64,000 nucleotides of DNA from the NCBI GenBank assembly GCA_036374135.1, contig DASUUK010000003.1, positions 18,630 to 82,629 on the forward strand. Direction: 5' to 3'. Of this stretch, positions 1 through 8,289 are shown in pieces. The notes under the pieces were generated by a model that had not been told where the DNA came from, did not search any database, and saw only the letters and a program-made list of their open reading frames with translations. Source of the DNA: Euzebyales bacterium. Lineage in GTDB: Bacteria; Actinomycetota; Nitriliruptoria; Euzebyales; JAHELV01. Within the stretch, counting starts at the first letter, position 1, and each line of letters begins with the position of its first letter. Made by a program: the position numbers and the translations under genes.

Positions 1-1147
1 CCCAGATCTGTCCGCGTCCGGCTCCGAACCCCGACGGATCCTCGTCACCCGGTGGTGTCTCGCCACCCTGGGTCGACGTGAAGTACACGACCGGGCCGGC
101 CATGGCCGCACCCTCGAGCCTCGAAAAGATCGCACCACCACGTGCGCGGCCCTGGTCGCCGACCGCGACGATCGCCTCGTCGTTCGTGAACCCGTCCACA
201 TCGGGATCGGGATCGTCGATGTCAACCCATTCGACCGGGTAGCTCGACCCCACCTCCGGGGCCGGAGCGGTCACACCGGACAGGTCGAGGTTCGGCTGCC
301 CGGCGACGGCCAGCATCTGCAACCGCCCGCCGTCGTCGAGGCGCCCCCGCTTCATCGGGTCGGTCGGTGGCAGGTAGCGGTAGAAGCCGGACGGGAAGTT
401 GAAGTTGTCCTCGGTCTCGTACACCGCGTTGGTCCGGCGGTCGTACTCCGCGGCCTCGTGGGCGAACCGGCCCGCGTTGCGGATCGGCTCGCGGTGCCCG
501 CGCTCACCGGCCGGCACCTCGAACAGGTAGCCGTGCTTCTGGGTGAGCAGCGAGTTGTCCTGCCCGGTGAAGTCGTTGCCGACGTCGGGCCCGTTGACGG
601 TCTCTTCGCACGTGACCCAACTGCCCCACGGCATCGGGCCGCCCGAGCAGTTCATCTGCGTGCCGTTGAGGCTGACGAAGCTGCGCTCGACGTTGCCGCG
701 GCCGTCGACGAAGACGGTCGTCGTGCCGCCACCCGCCGCAGGATCGTAGGCGGTCGACGGATCACCGAACGCACCGACGGGACCGTTGACCTCGTGGTTG
801 CGCACGAGCACCGACCGACCGCGCTGGTGACCCCGCTGCACCGGACGCACGTCATCGCCGAACGCGGCCATGCCGTCGTGGCGACCGGGAATCACCGTGC
901 CATCGGTGAGGGTGTCGCCGGTCGGGTCGAACGAGCGGTAGCTGAAGCCCTCGGGCAGCAGCAGGCGCTCCACGCCGTCGCGCAGATCGGCGACCGGTGT
1001 CAGCGGACCGTAGCCCAACTGGCGGCTTTCGCCCGGTGCGGCGCGAGCCGCCGAGGCGAAGAATCCCTGGAACGGTCCGGCCATCAGGCCGGCTCCGGTG
1101 ACGGCAGCGCCCTGCCGCAGGAACGTGCGCCGATCTACATCTGTCAT
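1..1147 (-). CDS. PhoX/DUF839-family secreted phosphatase (3' part missing)
   Basis: Reading the minus strand from an ATG at 1147 gives an open frame running off the window start, about 382 residues seen. It opens MTDVDRRTFLRQGAA, a twin-arginine (Tat) signal with a hydrophobic stretch and a likely cleavage after AARA. The mature part has PhoX/DUF839 features: LLLPEGFSYRSFDPTGD, a VRNHEVNGP segment, the CEETVNGPD acidic motif and GRFAHEAAEYD. Family members are exported, Ca/Fe-dependent alkaline phosphatases; substrate is unknown here. The neighbour at 1285 is a divergently transcribed secreted phosphatase-fold protein, so both may scavenge phosphate. The C-terminus lies outside the window. 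Confidence 0.85.
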   Translation of the reverse strand, partial: MTDVDRRTFLRQGAAVTGAGLMAGPFQGFFASAARAAPGESRQLGYGPLTPVADLRDGVERLLLPEGFSYRSFDPTGDTLTDGTVIPGRHDGMAAFGDDVRPVQRGHQRGRSVLVRNHEVNGPVGAFGDPSTAYDPAAGGGTTTVFVDGRGNVERSFVSLNGTQMNCSGGPMPWGSWVTCEETVNGPDVGNDFTGQDNSLLTQKHGYLFEVPAGERGHREPIRNAGRFAHEAAEYDRRTNAVYETEDNFNFPSGFYRYLPPTDPMKRGRLDDGGRLQMLAVAGQPNLDLSGVTAPAPEVGSSYPVEWVDIDDPDPDVDGFTNDEAIVAVGDQGRARGGAIFSRLEGAAMAGPVVYFTSTQGGETPPGDEDPSGFGAGRGQIW

Positions 1148-1284
1148 CGTCTCACCTTCGCTCAGACTGGCTGGAGCGTACTCAACGGGCGACTGTCGCA
1201 CGATGGCCATTCGACGGCGTGAGTGGCGCCTGCCCTGTTCATGCTGTTTCATGCACGTGCCGCAACGCGTAGAAAGGGCGGCAG

Positions 1285-2562
1285 ATGAGCAGCAGTCGAC
1301 TGCAGCGTGCACTCGCGACCACACTGGCGGTGGTCATGGCGTTGGCGGTGGCCGCTCCGGCCGCCGCCGGTCCCGGGCGCGACGATGCGCCCGGACGGCA
1401 GACGCTGCGCGCCGCGACCTTCAACGCGTCGCTCAACCGGTTCAACCAGGGCGATCTGGCCGACGATCTGTCGACGCCCGACGATCCGCAGGCGCAACGC
1501 ATCGCCGAGATCATCCAGCGTGTCCGTCCCGACGTGCTGCTCATCAACGAGTTCGACTACGACCCCTCGGCCGTCGACCTGTTCCGTGACAACTACCTGG
1601 AGGTCGCACAGGACGGGGCGGAGCCCATCACCTACCCGTACGCGTTCATCGACGAGTCCAACACCGGCGTCCTGCCCGACACCGAGGTCGACTTCGACGA
1701 GAATGGTGTGTTCGCCCTGCCCGGCGACGCATTCGGCTTCGGGTTCTTCCCCGGCCAGTTCGGGATGCTGGTGCTGTCGCGGTACCCGATCGCGACCGAC
1801 GAGGTGCGCACGTTCCAGACGTTCCTGTGGCGTGACATGCCCGGCGCGTTGCTGCCGGACGACCCCGACACGCCTGAGGAGCCTGGCGACTACTACACCG
1901 ACGCCGAGCTCGACGTGTTCCGCCTGAGCTCCAAGAGCCACTGGGACGTGCCGATCGAGGTCGGACGCTCGACGGTGCACATGCTGGCCGCCCACCCGAC
2001 GCCGCCGGTGTTCGACGATCCGGTCATCGATCAGAACGGGCTGCGCAACCACGACGAGATCCGGTTCTGGGCGGACTACGTCCACCCGGGCCGCGGCGGC
2101 TACATCTACGACGACGACGGGGAGACCGGCGGTCTGGACCCCGGCGAGCCATTCGTCATCGTCGGCGACTACAACGCCGATCCGTTCGACGGTGACAGCG
2201 TGGACGGCGCCGCGAACCAACTGCTCGACAGCCCGCGGGTCAACGACCGGATCGTGCCCTCGAGCGCGGGTGCCGCGACGGACTCGATCGAGGACGGTGG
2301 CGTGAACGTCGATCACGAGGGCGACCCCGCCAACGACACGGCCGACTTCAGCGACGCCCCGCCGTTCGGAGCGGGCAACCTGCGCGTCGACTACGTGCTG
2401 CCGAGCCGGCAGCTGACCATCCGCGACAGCGGCGTGTTCTGGCCGACGGAGGACGATCCGTTGTTCCGCCTGGTCGGCGACGATGACCCTGACGCCGGGG
2501 TCCCTCTCAGCTCGGACCATCGCCTGGTGTGGATCGACGTCAAAGTCCCCGGACGCAACTGA
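1285..2562 (+). CDS. secreted endonuclease/exonuclease/phosphatase-fold protein
   Basis: 425 residues. An N-terminal Sec signal (SSSRLQRALATTLAVVMAL, then APAAA) precedes an EEP-fold (DNase I-like) domain. Visible motifs are ATFNASLNR near the start, the metal-ligand motif LINEFD, a histidine in MLAAHPTPP, IVGDYNADP (Asp/Asn catalytic pair) and the terminal SSDHRLVWIDV (catalytic His). The length fits secreted actinobacterial EEP proteins, which include nucleases and phosphodiesterases; the exact substrate cannot be read. An AAGGGCGG ribosome site precedes the ATG. It is divergent from the PhoX-like gene with about 137 bp between them. Confidence 0.85.
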   Translation: MSSSRLQRALATTLAVVMALAVAAPAAAGPGRDDAPGRQTLRAATFNASLNRFNQGDLADDLSTPDDPQAQRIAEIIQRVRPDVLLINEFDYDPSAVDLFRDNYLEVAQDGAEPITYPYAFIDESNTGVLPDTEVDFDENGVFALPGDAFGFGFFPGQFGMLVLSRYPIATDEVRTFQTFLWRDMPGALLPDDPDTPEEPGDYYTDAELDVFRLSSKSHWDVPIEVGRSTVHMLAAHPTPPVFDDPVIDQNGLRNHDEIRFWADYVHPGRGGYIYDDDGETGGLDPGEPFVIVGDYNADPFDGDSVDGAANQLLDSPRVNDRIVPSSAGAATDSIEDGGVNVDHEGDPANDTADFSDAPPFGAGNLRVDYVLPSRQLTIRDSGVFWPTEDDPLFRLVGDDDPDAGVPLSSDHRLVWIDVKVPGRN

Positions 2563-2620
2563 CGAGCGAGGCCTGTGGACAGCGGCCCGCAGACCTTCCC
2601 GGCCCAATTATCCTCCTGTA

Positions 2621-2636
2621 TCGAACACACATTCGA
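2621..2636. promoter_or_regulatory. LexA/SOS-box-like palindrome
   Basis: TCGAACACACATTCGA matches the mycobacterial-type SOS box TCGAAC-N4-GTTCGA with one mismatch (A for G at the first base of the right half). Extended by one base each side it is a perfect 6+6 inverted repeat around CACACA. It lies 17 bp before the ATG of the small gene at 2654. The resemblance is seen; LexA binding is inferred. Confidence 0.45.
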
Positions 2637-2653
2637 TGCGGGAGGATACGTCG

Positions 2654-3100
2654 ATGCACGTCCTGATGACACCGATCACCGGATCCGCCAGGGCCGCCAC
2701 GGAGGGTGCGCCACTCGACGGTGAACTGGCCGTGCTGCCGGTCGCAGCGACCGACGTGGGCGATGTCGGCGTCTTCCGCAACCGGTCGCGCCAGTTCGTC
2801 GGTCTGGACAGCCACGCCGACGCCTGCATCGTCGAGGTGGCCGAGCTCGATGTGTGCCCCGACGTGGTGCTGGCCCACATCCAGGAGTCAGCCGCGCGTC
2901 ACGGACCACGTGACGAGCACCTGCTCGTGGCGCTGGCGGCGCAGATGACGGCGGAGATGCTGCACGTCGCGGAGCAGTTCCCGATCGGCACGATCCTCCA
3001 TCGCGACGGCGACCTGGTGCGCGCGATCGTGCCGTTCCCTGACAGCCCCGGCCGGCGTCCGGTGTGCAGTCCAGGCAACGGCGGCCGTGGCCCGTGGTGA
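2654..3100 (+). CDS. hypothetical protein downstream of an SOS-like box
   Basis: 148 residues, not recognised. The ATG was chosen because GGGAGG sits 8 bp upstream and codon bias is strong from this point. The protein is soluble, with no signal or membrane segment. It has an acidic central part (VEVAELDVCPDVVLAHIQ) and a helical stretch (HLLVALAAQMTAEMLHVAEQ). The last about 15 residues are basic and low in complexity. A LexA-like palindrome immediately upstream suggests DNA-damage control, which is inference only. It ends 42 bp before the convergent DUF983 gene. Confidence 0.55.
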   Translation: MHVLMTPITGSARAATEGAPLDGELAVLPVAATDVGDVGVFRNRSRQFVGLDSHADACIVEVAELDVCPDVVLAHIQESAARHGPRDEHLLVALAAQMTAEMLHVAEQFPIGTILHRDGDLVRAIVPFPDSPGRRPVCSPGNGGRGPW

Positions 3101-3142
3101 CAGCGAACGCGACGACCGACGGGGGCGTCGGCGCTGAACGGC

Positions 3143-3589
3143 TCAGCCGCGCTCGTCGCCCGGCGCAACGGTGGGCGTCGGTGGCGGCTCCGGCTGGTCG
3201 GGGGCGGGCATGAACGCGCGGTCCAACGCCATCCAGATGGTGCGCGTCCACGGTGAGATCAGGATCGGCAGCACCGCGGTGGCCACCAGTCCGATCACCA
3301 GCAGCGGCGTCCACGGCACGTCCGGCCACGTGATGACCATCGTCGCCACGAACCCCAGGCCGAACGCGCCCTCGATGACCGCGAACGCCACGATCATCGC
3401 GCCCAGCCAGTACCCCTCCTCCCGTTCGAAGACCAGCCCGCAGCGGGGGCACGGATCATGGATGGTGAGCAGGCTGGGGAACAGGTCGCCGTGGCCGCAG
3501 CGGGGGCACTGCCGTCGGAACCCGCGCGCGAGCAGACGGCCGCGTTGCGTTCCGCGAGCGATCAGGTCGCGGTCGGTCGGCGGTCTCAC
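3143..3589 (-). CDS. DUF983 family membrane protein
   Basis: 148 residues. Two Cys-x-x-Cys knuckles (CPRCGHGDLF and CPRCGLVFER) form an N-terminal zinc-ribbon-like part, followed by EEGYWLGAMIVAFAV, the DUF983 signature, and two membrane helices (about residues 62-83 and 92-112). The tail is proline-rich and soluble. Function is unknown in the family. The ATG overlaps the stop of the upstream exonuclease gene by 4 bp, so the two are translationally coupled. Confidence 0.85.
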   Translation of the reverse strand: MRPPTDRDLIARGTQRGRLLARGFRRQCPRCGHGDLFPSLLTIHDPCPRCGLVFEREEGYWLGAMIVAFAVIEGAFGLGFVATMVITWPDVPWTPLLVIGLVATAVLPILISPWTRTIWMALDRAFMPAPDQPEPPPTPTVAPGDERG

Positions 3590-4530
3590 GGCCCTCCACC
3601 CTCGCCCGCGCCTGCGGCCACCCGGTCGAGTGCGGCGAGCAGCCGGTTGCAGGACGCGTCGAGGGCCAGACGATCAGCCAGCGCCAGGAGGCCCGCCGGA
3701 TCAGCCGGTGTGTCGGGCAACGCGTCGTTGACCACGCCCGTGTCGAGGTCGGTCGCCACACGCACCACCGAGCGTGCCGCGACAAGGTAGTCGTACGAGG
3801 CGAGCACCTTGCGCCGGACCGACGCGGTCATGTCCGACGACCGGTCGGCCGCGGCCGCGAGCACGGCGTCCACCGTGCCGTACGTGGTCATCAGCGTCGC
3901 CGCGGTCTTCTCGCCGATGCCCACGGCACCGGGCAGCCCGTCGCTCGGGTCGCCCCGGAGCAGGGCGTAGTCGGCGTAGGCTCGGCCGGGGATGTGGTAG
4001 CGCCCGGTGATCGCCGACTCGTCGATGACCTCGTGCCGCCCCACGCCGCGGGCGATGTAGAGGACCCGAACGTCGCGGGCGTCGTCCACGGTCTGGAACA
4101 GATCGCGATCGCCCGTGACCACGTCGACGGGACGGGTGGCGCGCGCCGCGAGGGTGCCGATCACGTCGTCCGCCTCGTACCCGTCGACGCCGAGCCGGGC
4201 GATGCCGAACGCGTCCAGCACCTGCTCGATCAGCGGGACCTGGACGCTGAGCGGGTCGGGCACGCCCTCGGTGTCGCTCTCGGCCACACGATGGGTCTTG
4301 TATGTCGGGACCGCAGCGACGCGCCATGCCGGACGCCAGTCGGCGTCCATGCACGCGACCAGATGGGTGGGCCGCCGTACGCGTACGAGGTGTGCGATGA
4401 AGTCCAGCAAGCCGGACACGGCGTTGACCGGTGTGCCGTCCGCCGCGGTGCGCGGCGGCACACCGAAGAACGCGCGGAAGTACAGCGACGGCGCGTCGAG
4501 CAGCATCAGGCGTCCGGCTCGGGTTCCCAC
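3586..4530 (-). CDS. 5'-3' exonuclease (Pol I N-terminal / FEN-like)
   Basis: 314 residues, a stand-alone version of the Pol I 5'-nuclease domain. Visible are LMLLDAPSLYFRAFFG at the N-terminus, MDADWRPAWRV, YEADDVIGTLA (acidic metal-binding residues), VVTGDRDLFQTV, and the H3TH segment DPSDGLPGAVGIGEKTAATL. It should cut flap or RNA-primed 5' ends during repair or replication. The longest start is a GTG at 4530; an internal ATG at 4506 (MLLDAPS) also fits the family N-terminus. It is the first gene of an operon with DUF983, and only 28 bp separate it from the divergent DUF1353 gene. Confidence 0.9.
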   Translation of the reverse strand: MGTRAGRLMLLDAPSLYFRAFFGVPPRTAADGTPVNAVSGLLDFIAHLVRVRRPTHLVACMDADWRPAWRVAAVPTYKTHRVAESDTEGVPDPLSVQVPLIEQVLDAFGIARLGVDGYEADDVIGTLAARATRPVDVVTGDRDLFQTVDDARDVRVLYIARGVGRHEVIDESAITGRYHIPGRAYADYALLRGDPSDGLPGAVGIGEKTAATLMTTYGTVDAVLAAAADRSSDMTASVRRKVLASYDYLVAARSVVRVATDLDTGVVNDALPDTPADPAGLLALADRLALDASCNRLLAALDRVAAGAGEGGGP

Positions 4531-4546
4531 GGCCCAAGGGTGCCAC

Positions 4547-4552
4547 TACCCT
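4547..4552 (+). promoter_or_regulatory. -10 element for a leaderless transcript
   Basis: TACCCT lies 6 bp before the ATG at 4559, the spacing expected if transcription starts at the A of ATG. No Shine-Dalgarno sequence is visible. The same layout recurs at 17366, 18379, 22761 and 51304. Confidence 0.4.
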
Positions 4553-4558
4553 GCGGCC

Positions 4559-5341
4559 ATGACCGACACCACGCGCGACGGGCCACAGTGGCGCCACGGC
4601 TTCGACATCGACGGGCAGTCCGGCGGGCCGATCCGGCTCGCGCAGGTCGACCGCCGCTTCTTCGAGCTGCGCTCACGCATCGACTTCCGGGGTCACACCG
4701 GCCTGGAGGGTCGTGTGCCCGACGCGACCATCGCCAGGATCAGAACGCTCGATCCGCCAGAGCGGTTCCTGACCGACCTCGGGTCCGTTCCCGGCCCGAC
4801 GCGCTGGTTCCTCGGTAGCTACGGCGAGCACACGCCGGCCGTCATCATCCACGACTGGCTCATCCCGGTCTCCCGGACGTGCGGGCTGGACGGCATGACC
4901 GATCAGTACGCCGACCGGTACATGCGCTTCATGCTCGACGAGGTCGGCGTCCGCTGGCTCAAGCGGTGGATCATGTGGGCGGCCGTGGCGCTGCGCACGC
5001 GCTACGCAGCCGGCGGACTGCGGCGGGTCTCGGTCGTGGCCTGGCTGGTCGCCGCACTGATCGGGCTGTCGACGTTCCTGTACACGCTGCTGTTCGGCGA
5101 GATCGGCTGGGTCACCGTGGCCGCGGCGGTCGCGCCGGCGCTGTTCGCCGGCCTGTGGGGACGCCAGTACGGCGCGGGACTGATCGCCGGTCTCACGGTG
5201 CCGTGGCTGCTACCCCCGACCGTGCTCGCCGTCATCGGCTACGCGATCTACTGGGTGATCGAGAGCATCGCCGGTGTGGTGCTGGCCTGGCTCGGCCGTG
5301 CACCGCAAGACCCGGGCACCATGGCGGCGGAGGGCATGTGA
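4559..5341 (+). CDS. DUF1353 domain membrane protein
   Basis: 260 residues. The first about 125 residues form a DUF1353-like domain (FLTDLGSVPGPTRWF, then VIIHDWLI, then YADRYMRFMLDEVGV), a compact domain also found in phage-associated proteins. A putative amphipathic part follows (WLKRWIMWAAVALRTRY), then about four hydrophobic segments from residue 160 on. The ATG has no ribosome site, and a TACCCT -10 element lies 6 bp upstream, so it is probably leaderless. Function is unknown. Confidence 0.75.
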   Translation: MTDTTRDGPQWRHGFDIDGQSGGPIRLAQVDRRFFELRSRIDFRGHTGLEGRVPDATIARIRTLDPPERFLTDLGSVPGPTRWFLGSYGEHTPAVIIHDWLIPVSRTCGLDGMTDQYADRYMRFMLDEVGVRWLKRWIMWAAVALRTRYAAGGLRRVSVVAWLVAALIGLSTFLYTLLFGEIGWVTVAAAVAPALFAGLWGRQYGAGLIAGLTVPWLLPPTVLAVIGYAIYWVIESIAGVVLAWLGRAPQDPGTMAAEGM

Positions 5342-5705
5342 GGCACCGATCGGCCGGTCGTTCGCGACGACCAGATCGCCGATGTCGGAGGCGATGTCGT
5401 CGGCGAGCCATCACCTCGCGTTGACGACGTCACGCCGACACGCCCCGTCGTGACGTCGTCGGAGAGCGGCGCTCGATCTCGTCGAACGGCACGGTGAGCC
5501 GCACGACCCGCAGCGGCACGTCCACCCAGCAGGGTCGGTTGTTCGGCTTACCTACCACGCACCAGGCGTCGTGTACGGCGTGGACATCCGCAGTCGGCGT
5601 GGCCGCGTTGTTCGGCGGCTCACCTGTCAGGTCACGACGTTCGTTGGCGGGCTTGCCTTTGTTGACGGCCCTGCGTGAGGATCTCCTCGAGGTCTGGAGG
5701 TCGCG
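5342..5705. other. 364-bp intergenic stretch with a long inverted repeat
   Basis: No convincing gene. An open frame on the minus strand (5430-5804) lacks a ribosome site and family resemblance and overlaps the DUF1059 gene. The stretch holds the inverted repeat at 5423-5460 and, at its right end, the upstream region and GGAGG ribosome site of the 5706 gene. Confidence 0.5.
5423..5460. repeat. perfect 12-bp inverted repeat, 14-bp spacer
   Basis: GACGACGTCACG at 5423-5434 is repeated as its reverse complement at 5449-5460. There is no T-run, so it is either a factor-dependent terminator for the DUF1353 gene or an operator. It lies 81 bp past the DUF1353 stop. Confidence 0.55.
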
Positions 5706-5864
5706 ATGGCGCTGAGAATGACCTGCATGTGCGGGTATGTCATCGAGGGTGAGGACGACGACGAGTTCTGGAGGAATGCGCAGGGTCACATGGGTGTGTT
5801 GCACCCGGAGCTGGTCCGCAGCGTCACCCGCGAAGACATCCTCGCGCAGGCCGAGCAGCTCTAG
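5706..5864 (+). CDS. DUF1059 family small protein
   Basis: 52 residues. It matches the DUF1059 pattern: an N-terminal CMCG motif (Cys7, Cys9), GYVIEGEDDDE, and a histidine pair (His28, His33) in HMGVLHPE, suggestive of a small metal-binding fold. GGAGG at 5696-5700 lies 5 bp before the ATG. Its stop overlaps the stop of the convergent SARP regulator by 4 bp. Function is unknown in the family. Confidence 0.75.
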   Translation: MALRMTCMCGYVIEGEDDDEFWRNAQGHMGVLHPELVRSVTREDILAQAEQL

Positions 5865-6619
5865 TCGGCGGTGCGCAGCAGCCGTCTGTGAACGGTCTGC
5901 ACGACGGGGCTGGGCGCGATTCCGAGCTCGTCTCGGAGCAGGACCCGTAGCCGCTCGTAGGCGCGGAGCGCCTCAGCGACGTTGCCGCGACGTTCCAGCG
6001 CTTCCATGAGCAGGCAGTGCCCACTTTCGCGGTAGGGCGCGAGTTCGGTCAGCATCCTGGCGCGTTCCTCTGCCTGCGCGAGCGCGGGGCCGCCGAGACC
6101 CAGGCTGGCGGCGGCGAAACACTCGAGCCCACGCAGTCGGACCTCTTCCAACCGGCGTCGCCATGCGTCGATCCATGGCGCTTCGAGCCCCATGAGGAAC
6201 GGCCTGGTGGCGACGTGGTAGGCGATTCCTGCCGGACCCCATGCCTGCGCCCATTGTCCTTCGGCGATGTAGGACTCCGCGCGGTGCGCGCCTTCCAGGG
6301 CTGCCTCGGCGTCGACGAAGGTCGCCGGCGGCAGCCGCAGCTCGATCTCTGCCCGTCCGTGGAGCCGGTCGGCGCCCAGGCTGCGGCGGAGCTTGGACAG
6401 CGCCACGTTCAGCGCGCTTGCCGCTTCGGCGGGATGGTCGTCGCCCCAGCCGGCCACGAGCAGCTCGTCGCGAGGCGATGGACGGCCCCGCTTCAGGGCC
6501 AGGTACGCGAACAGGATGCGCCCCTTGCGGCCGGGCAGGGCCTGTTCGACGCGGGAGCCGTCGATGTCGGCCACGTACCGCCCGCAGAGCTGGATCCTGG
6601 CCTTGGTCCACTCACCCAT
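5861..6619 (-). CDS. SARP/BTAD-type transcriptional regulator
   Basis: 252 residues. Residues about 8-95 form an OmpR/PhoB-like winged helix (LPGRKGRILFAYLALKRG, SALNVALSKLRRSLG). Residues about 100-248 form the bacterial transcriptional activation domain (LMGLEAPWIDAWRRRL, then helical TPR-like repeats ending in LRDELGIAPSP). This is the minimal SARP architecture, with no ATPase part. Such proteins activate nearby, often secondary-metabolic genes; no biosynthetic cluster is visible here. It is divergent from the NTF2-like gene at 6763 across 143 bp, which may hold its target site. Confidence 0.9.
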   Translation of the reverse strand: MGEWTKARIQLCGRYVADIDGSRVEQALPGRKGRILFAYLALKRGRPSPRDELLVAGWGDDHPAEAASALNVALSKLRRSLGADRLHGRAEIELRLPPATFVDAEAALEGAHRAESYIAEGQWAQAWGPAGIAYHVATRPFLMGLEAPWIDAWRRRLEEVRLRGLECFAAASLGLGGPALAQAEERARMLTELAPYRESGHCLLMEALERRGNVAEALRAYERLRVLLRDELGIAPSPVVQTVHRRLLRTAD

Positions 6620-6762
6620 CGGGGCCCCGGATCAACGGTCCTCGCCGTCCGTACGTGACAGCAAGCATACGGAAAGCTCGACGAAAGGCGCGGGAACGGT
6701 CCGCGCAATCAGCGGTCGCCACACTGCTCGTCCTCGACCGTCACGACCGCGGAGGAGAAGTC

Positions 6763-7194
6763 ATGAACGCGAGCAACGTCGAGACCCATCGCGCCGGCCA
6801 CGACGCCTTCAACGATCGGAATTTCGCAGCCATGACCGCGCGCTACGCCGATACCATCGTCTGGACGGACCACGCCCAGGGCCGAACGTTCACAACGCCC
6901 CGGGAGTTCAAGGACGACTTCCTCGCCGGATGGGTGCTGTCCTCCGGCGACATCCGCATCACCGACCCCCACTACGTCGACGCTGGAGCGACGGTGCTGT
7001 GCACGTTCACCGTCGTCGGCACCCACGATGGCCAGTTGGGCCCGTTCCCCGCCACCGGTAAACAGTTCGCACTGGCGCTGTGCGAGATGTGGCACTTCGA
7101 CACCCAGGGGCACGTGGTTGGTGGGGACCTGTACTACGACCAGGTCTCGCTGCTCACCCAGCTGGGCCTGATGCCGCAGCCGTCGGCAGCATAG
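6763..7194 (+). CDS. NTF2-like (SnoaL/ester cyclase-type) protein
   Basis: 143 residues. The pattern HRAGHDAFNDRNFAAMTARYAD at the N-terminus and the C-terminal ALCEMWHFDTQGHVVGGDL are typical of SnoaL-like polyketide-cyclase-fold proteins; the pocket acids and histidines are present, but the substrate is unknown. A strong GGAGGAGAA ribosome site ends 3 bp before the ATG. Being divergent from the SARP regulator, it is the natural candidate for control by that regulator. Confidence 0.75.
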   Translation: MNASNVETHRAGHDAFNDRNFAAMTARYADTIVWTDHAQGRTFTTPREFKDDFLAGWVLSSGDIRITDPHYVDAGATVLCTFTVVGTHDGQLGPFPATGKQFALALCEMWHFDTQGHVVGGDLYYDQVSLLTQLGLMPQPSAA

Positions 7195-7312
7195 GCGGCG
7201 TCGCGAGCGGAGACGCGACACCGCGATGGATCACATGCGGGTGCTGTGCCGCGGATGCTGGACGCCGTGTCGCTCCCGGGACGACGTTGCGAGCGCACGG
7301 GATTTTCTGGTC

Positions 7313-7441
7313 ATGACTGCTGTCACTGCGCCGATTCGTGAGCCTGGCGTGCACCGACGCCGGGCGGTCGTCCTCAACGCCGACATCGCCTCCTATTGTC
7401 GGCTGATGGCAGACGACGAGGCGGCGACCGTTGCGCGGAAC
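7313..7441 (+). pseudogene. N-terminal remnant of a class III nucleotidyl cyclase
   Basis: From the ATG at 7313 the frame reads HRRRAVVLNADIASYCRLM then ADDEAATVARNR, which closely resembles the start of class III adenylate cyclase domains (RRLAAVLVADVVGYSRLM-type). After about 43 residues the similarity stops, although the frame stays open into the AHSA1 gene. The catalytic Asp of the first metal motif is kept in NADIASY, but the rest of the about 180-residue domain is absent, so it cannot be active. Confidence 0.6.
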
Positions 7442-7726
7442 CGACGCGACCGACCAGGCCGTCACGTCCCACCGGTCGGGGCCATCGCACACTTGTGTGA
7501 TGGTGGCGCTCGAGCGCAGGACATGCTCGCGGCGTTTGAGCGTGCTTCGCGGTGCCCGACAATCGGGCTGGTCACCCGCCCGGATCATGTGCCGACGCAC
7601 CGGCTGCCGTCCCTGCACGGCGGTGTGGACGATGTCCGTGTCGTGATGGACGCGGCCAAGAGCAGGCAGACCGACAACTTCATGTCGGGGCGCCTCCGGT
7701 GCCAGCTGCGTACGGAAGGATCCTCG
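7442..7726. other. non-coding or degraded sequence between cyclase remnant and AHSA1
   Basis: Open frames on both strands, none with a family resemblance or a ribosome site. Probably debris left by the deletion that removed the cyclase body. Confidence 0.4.
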
Positions 7727-8188
7727 ATGGCCTCCCAGCCGGATGAACTGACCCTGCACCTGGAGAGCGTGGTGGACGCCCGGCCATCACGGGTGTTCGA
7801 CGCGTTGACTGATGCCGACGAGGTGGCTCGGTGGTGGGGTCCTCACGGGTTCACGACCTCGGTTATCGAACTCGATCTGAAGGTCGGCGGGAGGTACCGG
7901 TTCGCGATGCAACCTCCGGAAGGCGAGATGTTTCATCTCCACGGCGAGTTCCGCGAGATGCACGCCCCCTCTCAGCTCGTGTACACCTTCCGCTGGGAGC
8001 CGCCCGATCCGCAGGATGTCGAAACAGCGGTGAACATCTCGCTGACGGACCTCGGTGGATCGACCCGACTCACCCTGGATCAGGGCGTGTTCGCCACCGA
8101 GGCGCGAACGGCACTTCACGAGCAAGGGTGGAGCGAAAGTCTTGAACGTCTGAGAACGTTCCTATCCTCGAATGAAGCGCATGCATAA
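7727..8188 (+). CDS. AHSA1/SRPBCC domain protein
   Basis: 153 residues. The SRPBCC fold is marked by ESVVDARPSRVFDALTDADEV, RWWGPHGFTTSV, DLKVGGRYRFAMQPPEG and the C-terminal HEQGWSESLERLRTFL. Such START-like proteins bind hydrophobic ligands and are often paired with an ArsR regulator, but none is present here. The start at 7727 is supported by GGAAGGA 6 bp upstream and by the family N-terminus; a longer open frame upstream belongs to the cyclase remnant. Confidence 0.85.
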   Translation: MASQPDELTLHLESVVDARPSRVFDALTDADEVARWWGPHGFTTSVIELDLKVGGRYRFAMQPPEGEMFHLHGEFREMHAPSQLVYTFRWEPPDPQDVETAVNISLTDLGGSTRLTLDQGVFATEARTALHEQGWSESLERLRTFLSSNEAHA

Positions 8189-8289
8189 CGAACTTCTTGA
8201 CGCGGGACAGCACAAACCCTGCCCTCTGAACGGCCCCCATTGACACCAGCACCCGCACCAGGCATCCACACCGAACACTGCCCAGCCGT
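8189..8289. other. short gap, no gene seen
   Basis: About 100 bp after the AHSA1 stop with nothing recognisable. It leads into the truncated GNAT fragment. Confidence 0.4.

Noticed and set aside
5430..5804. Minus-strand 124-residue frame upstream of the DUF1059 gene
   Set aside because: Overlaps the well supported 5706 gene, has no ribosome site and shows no family pattern.
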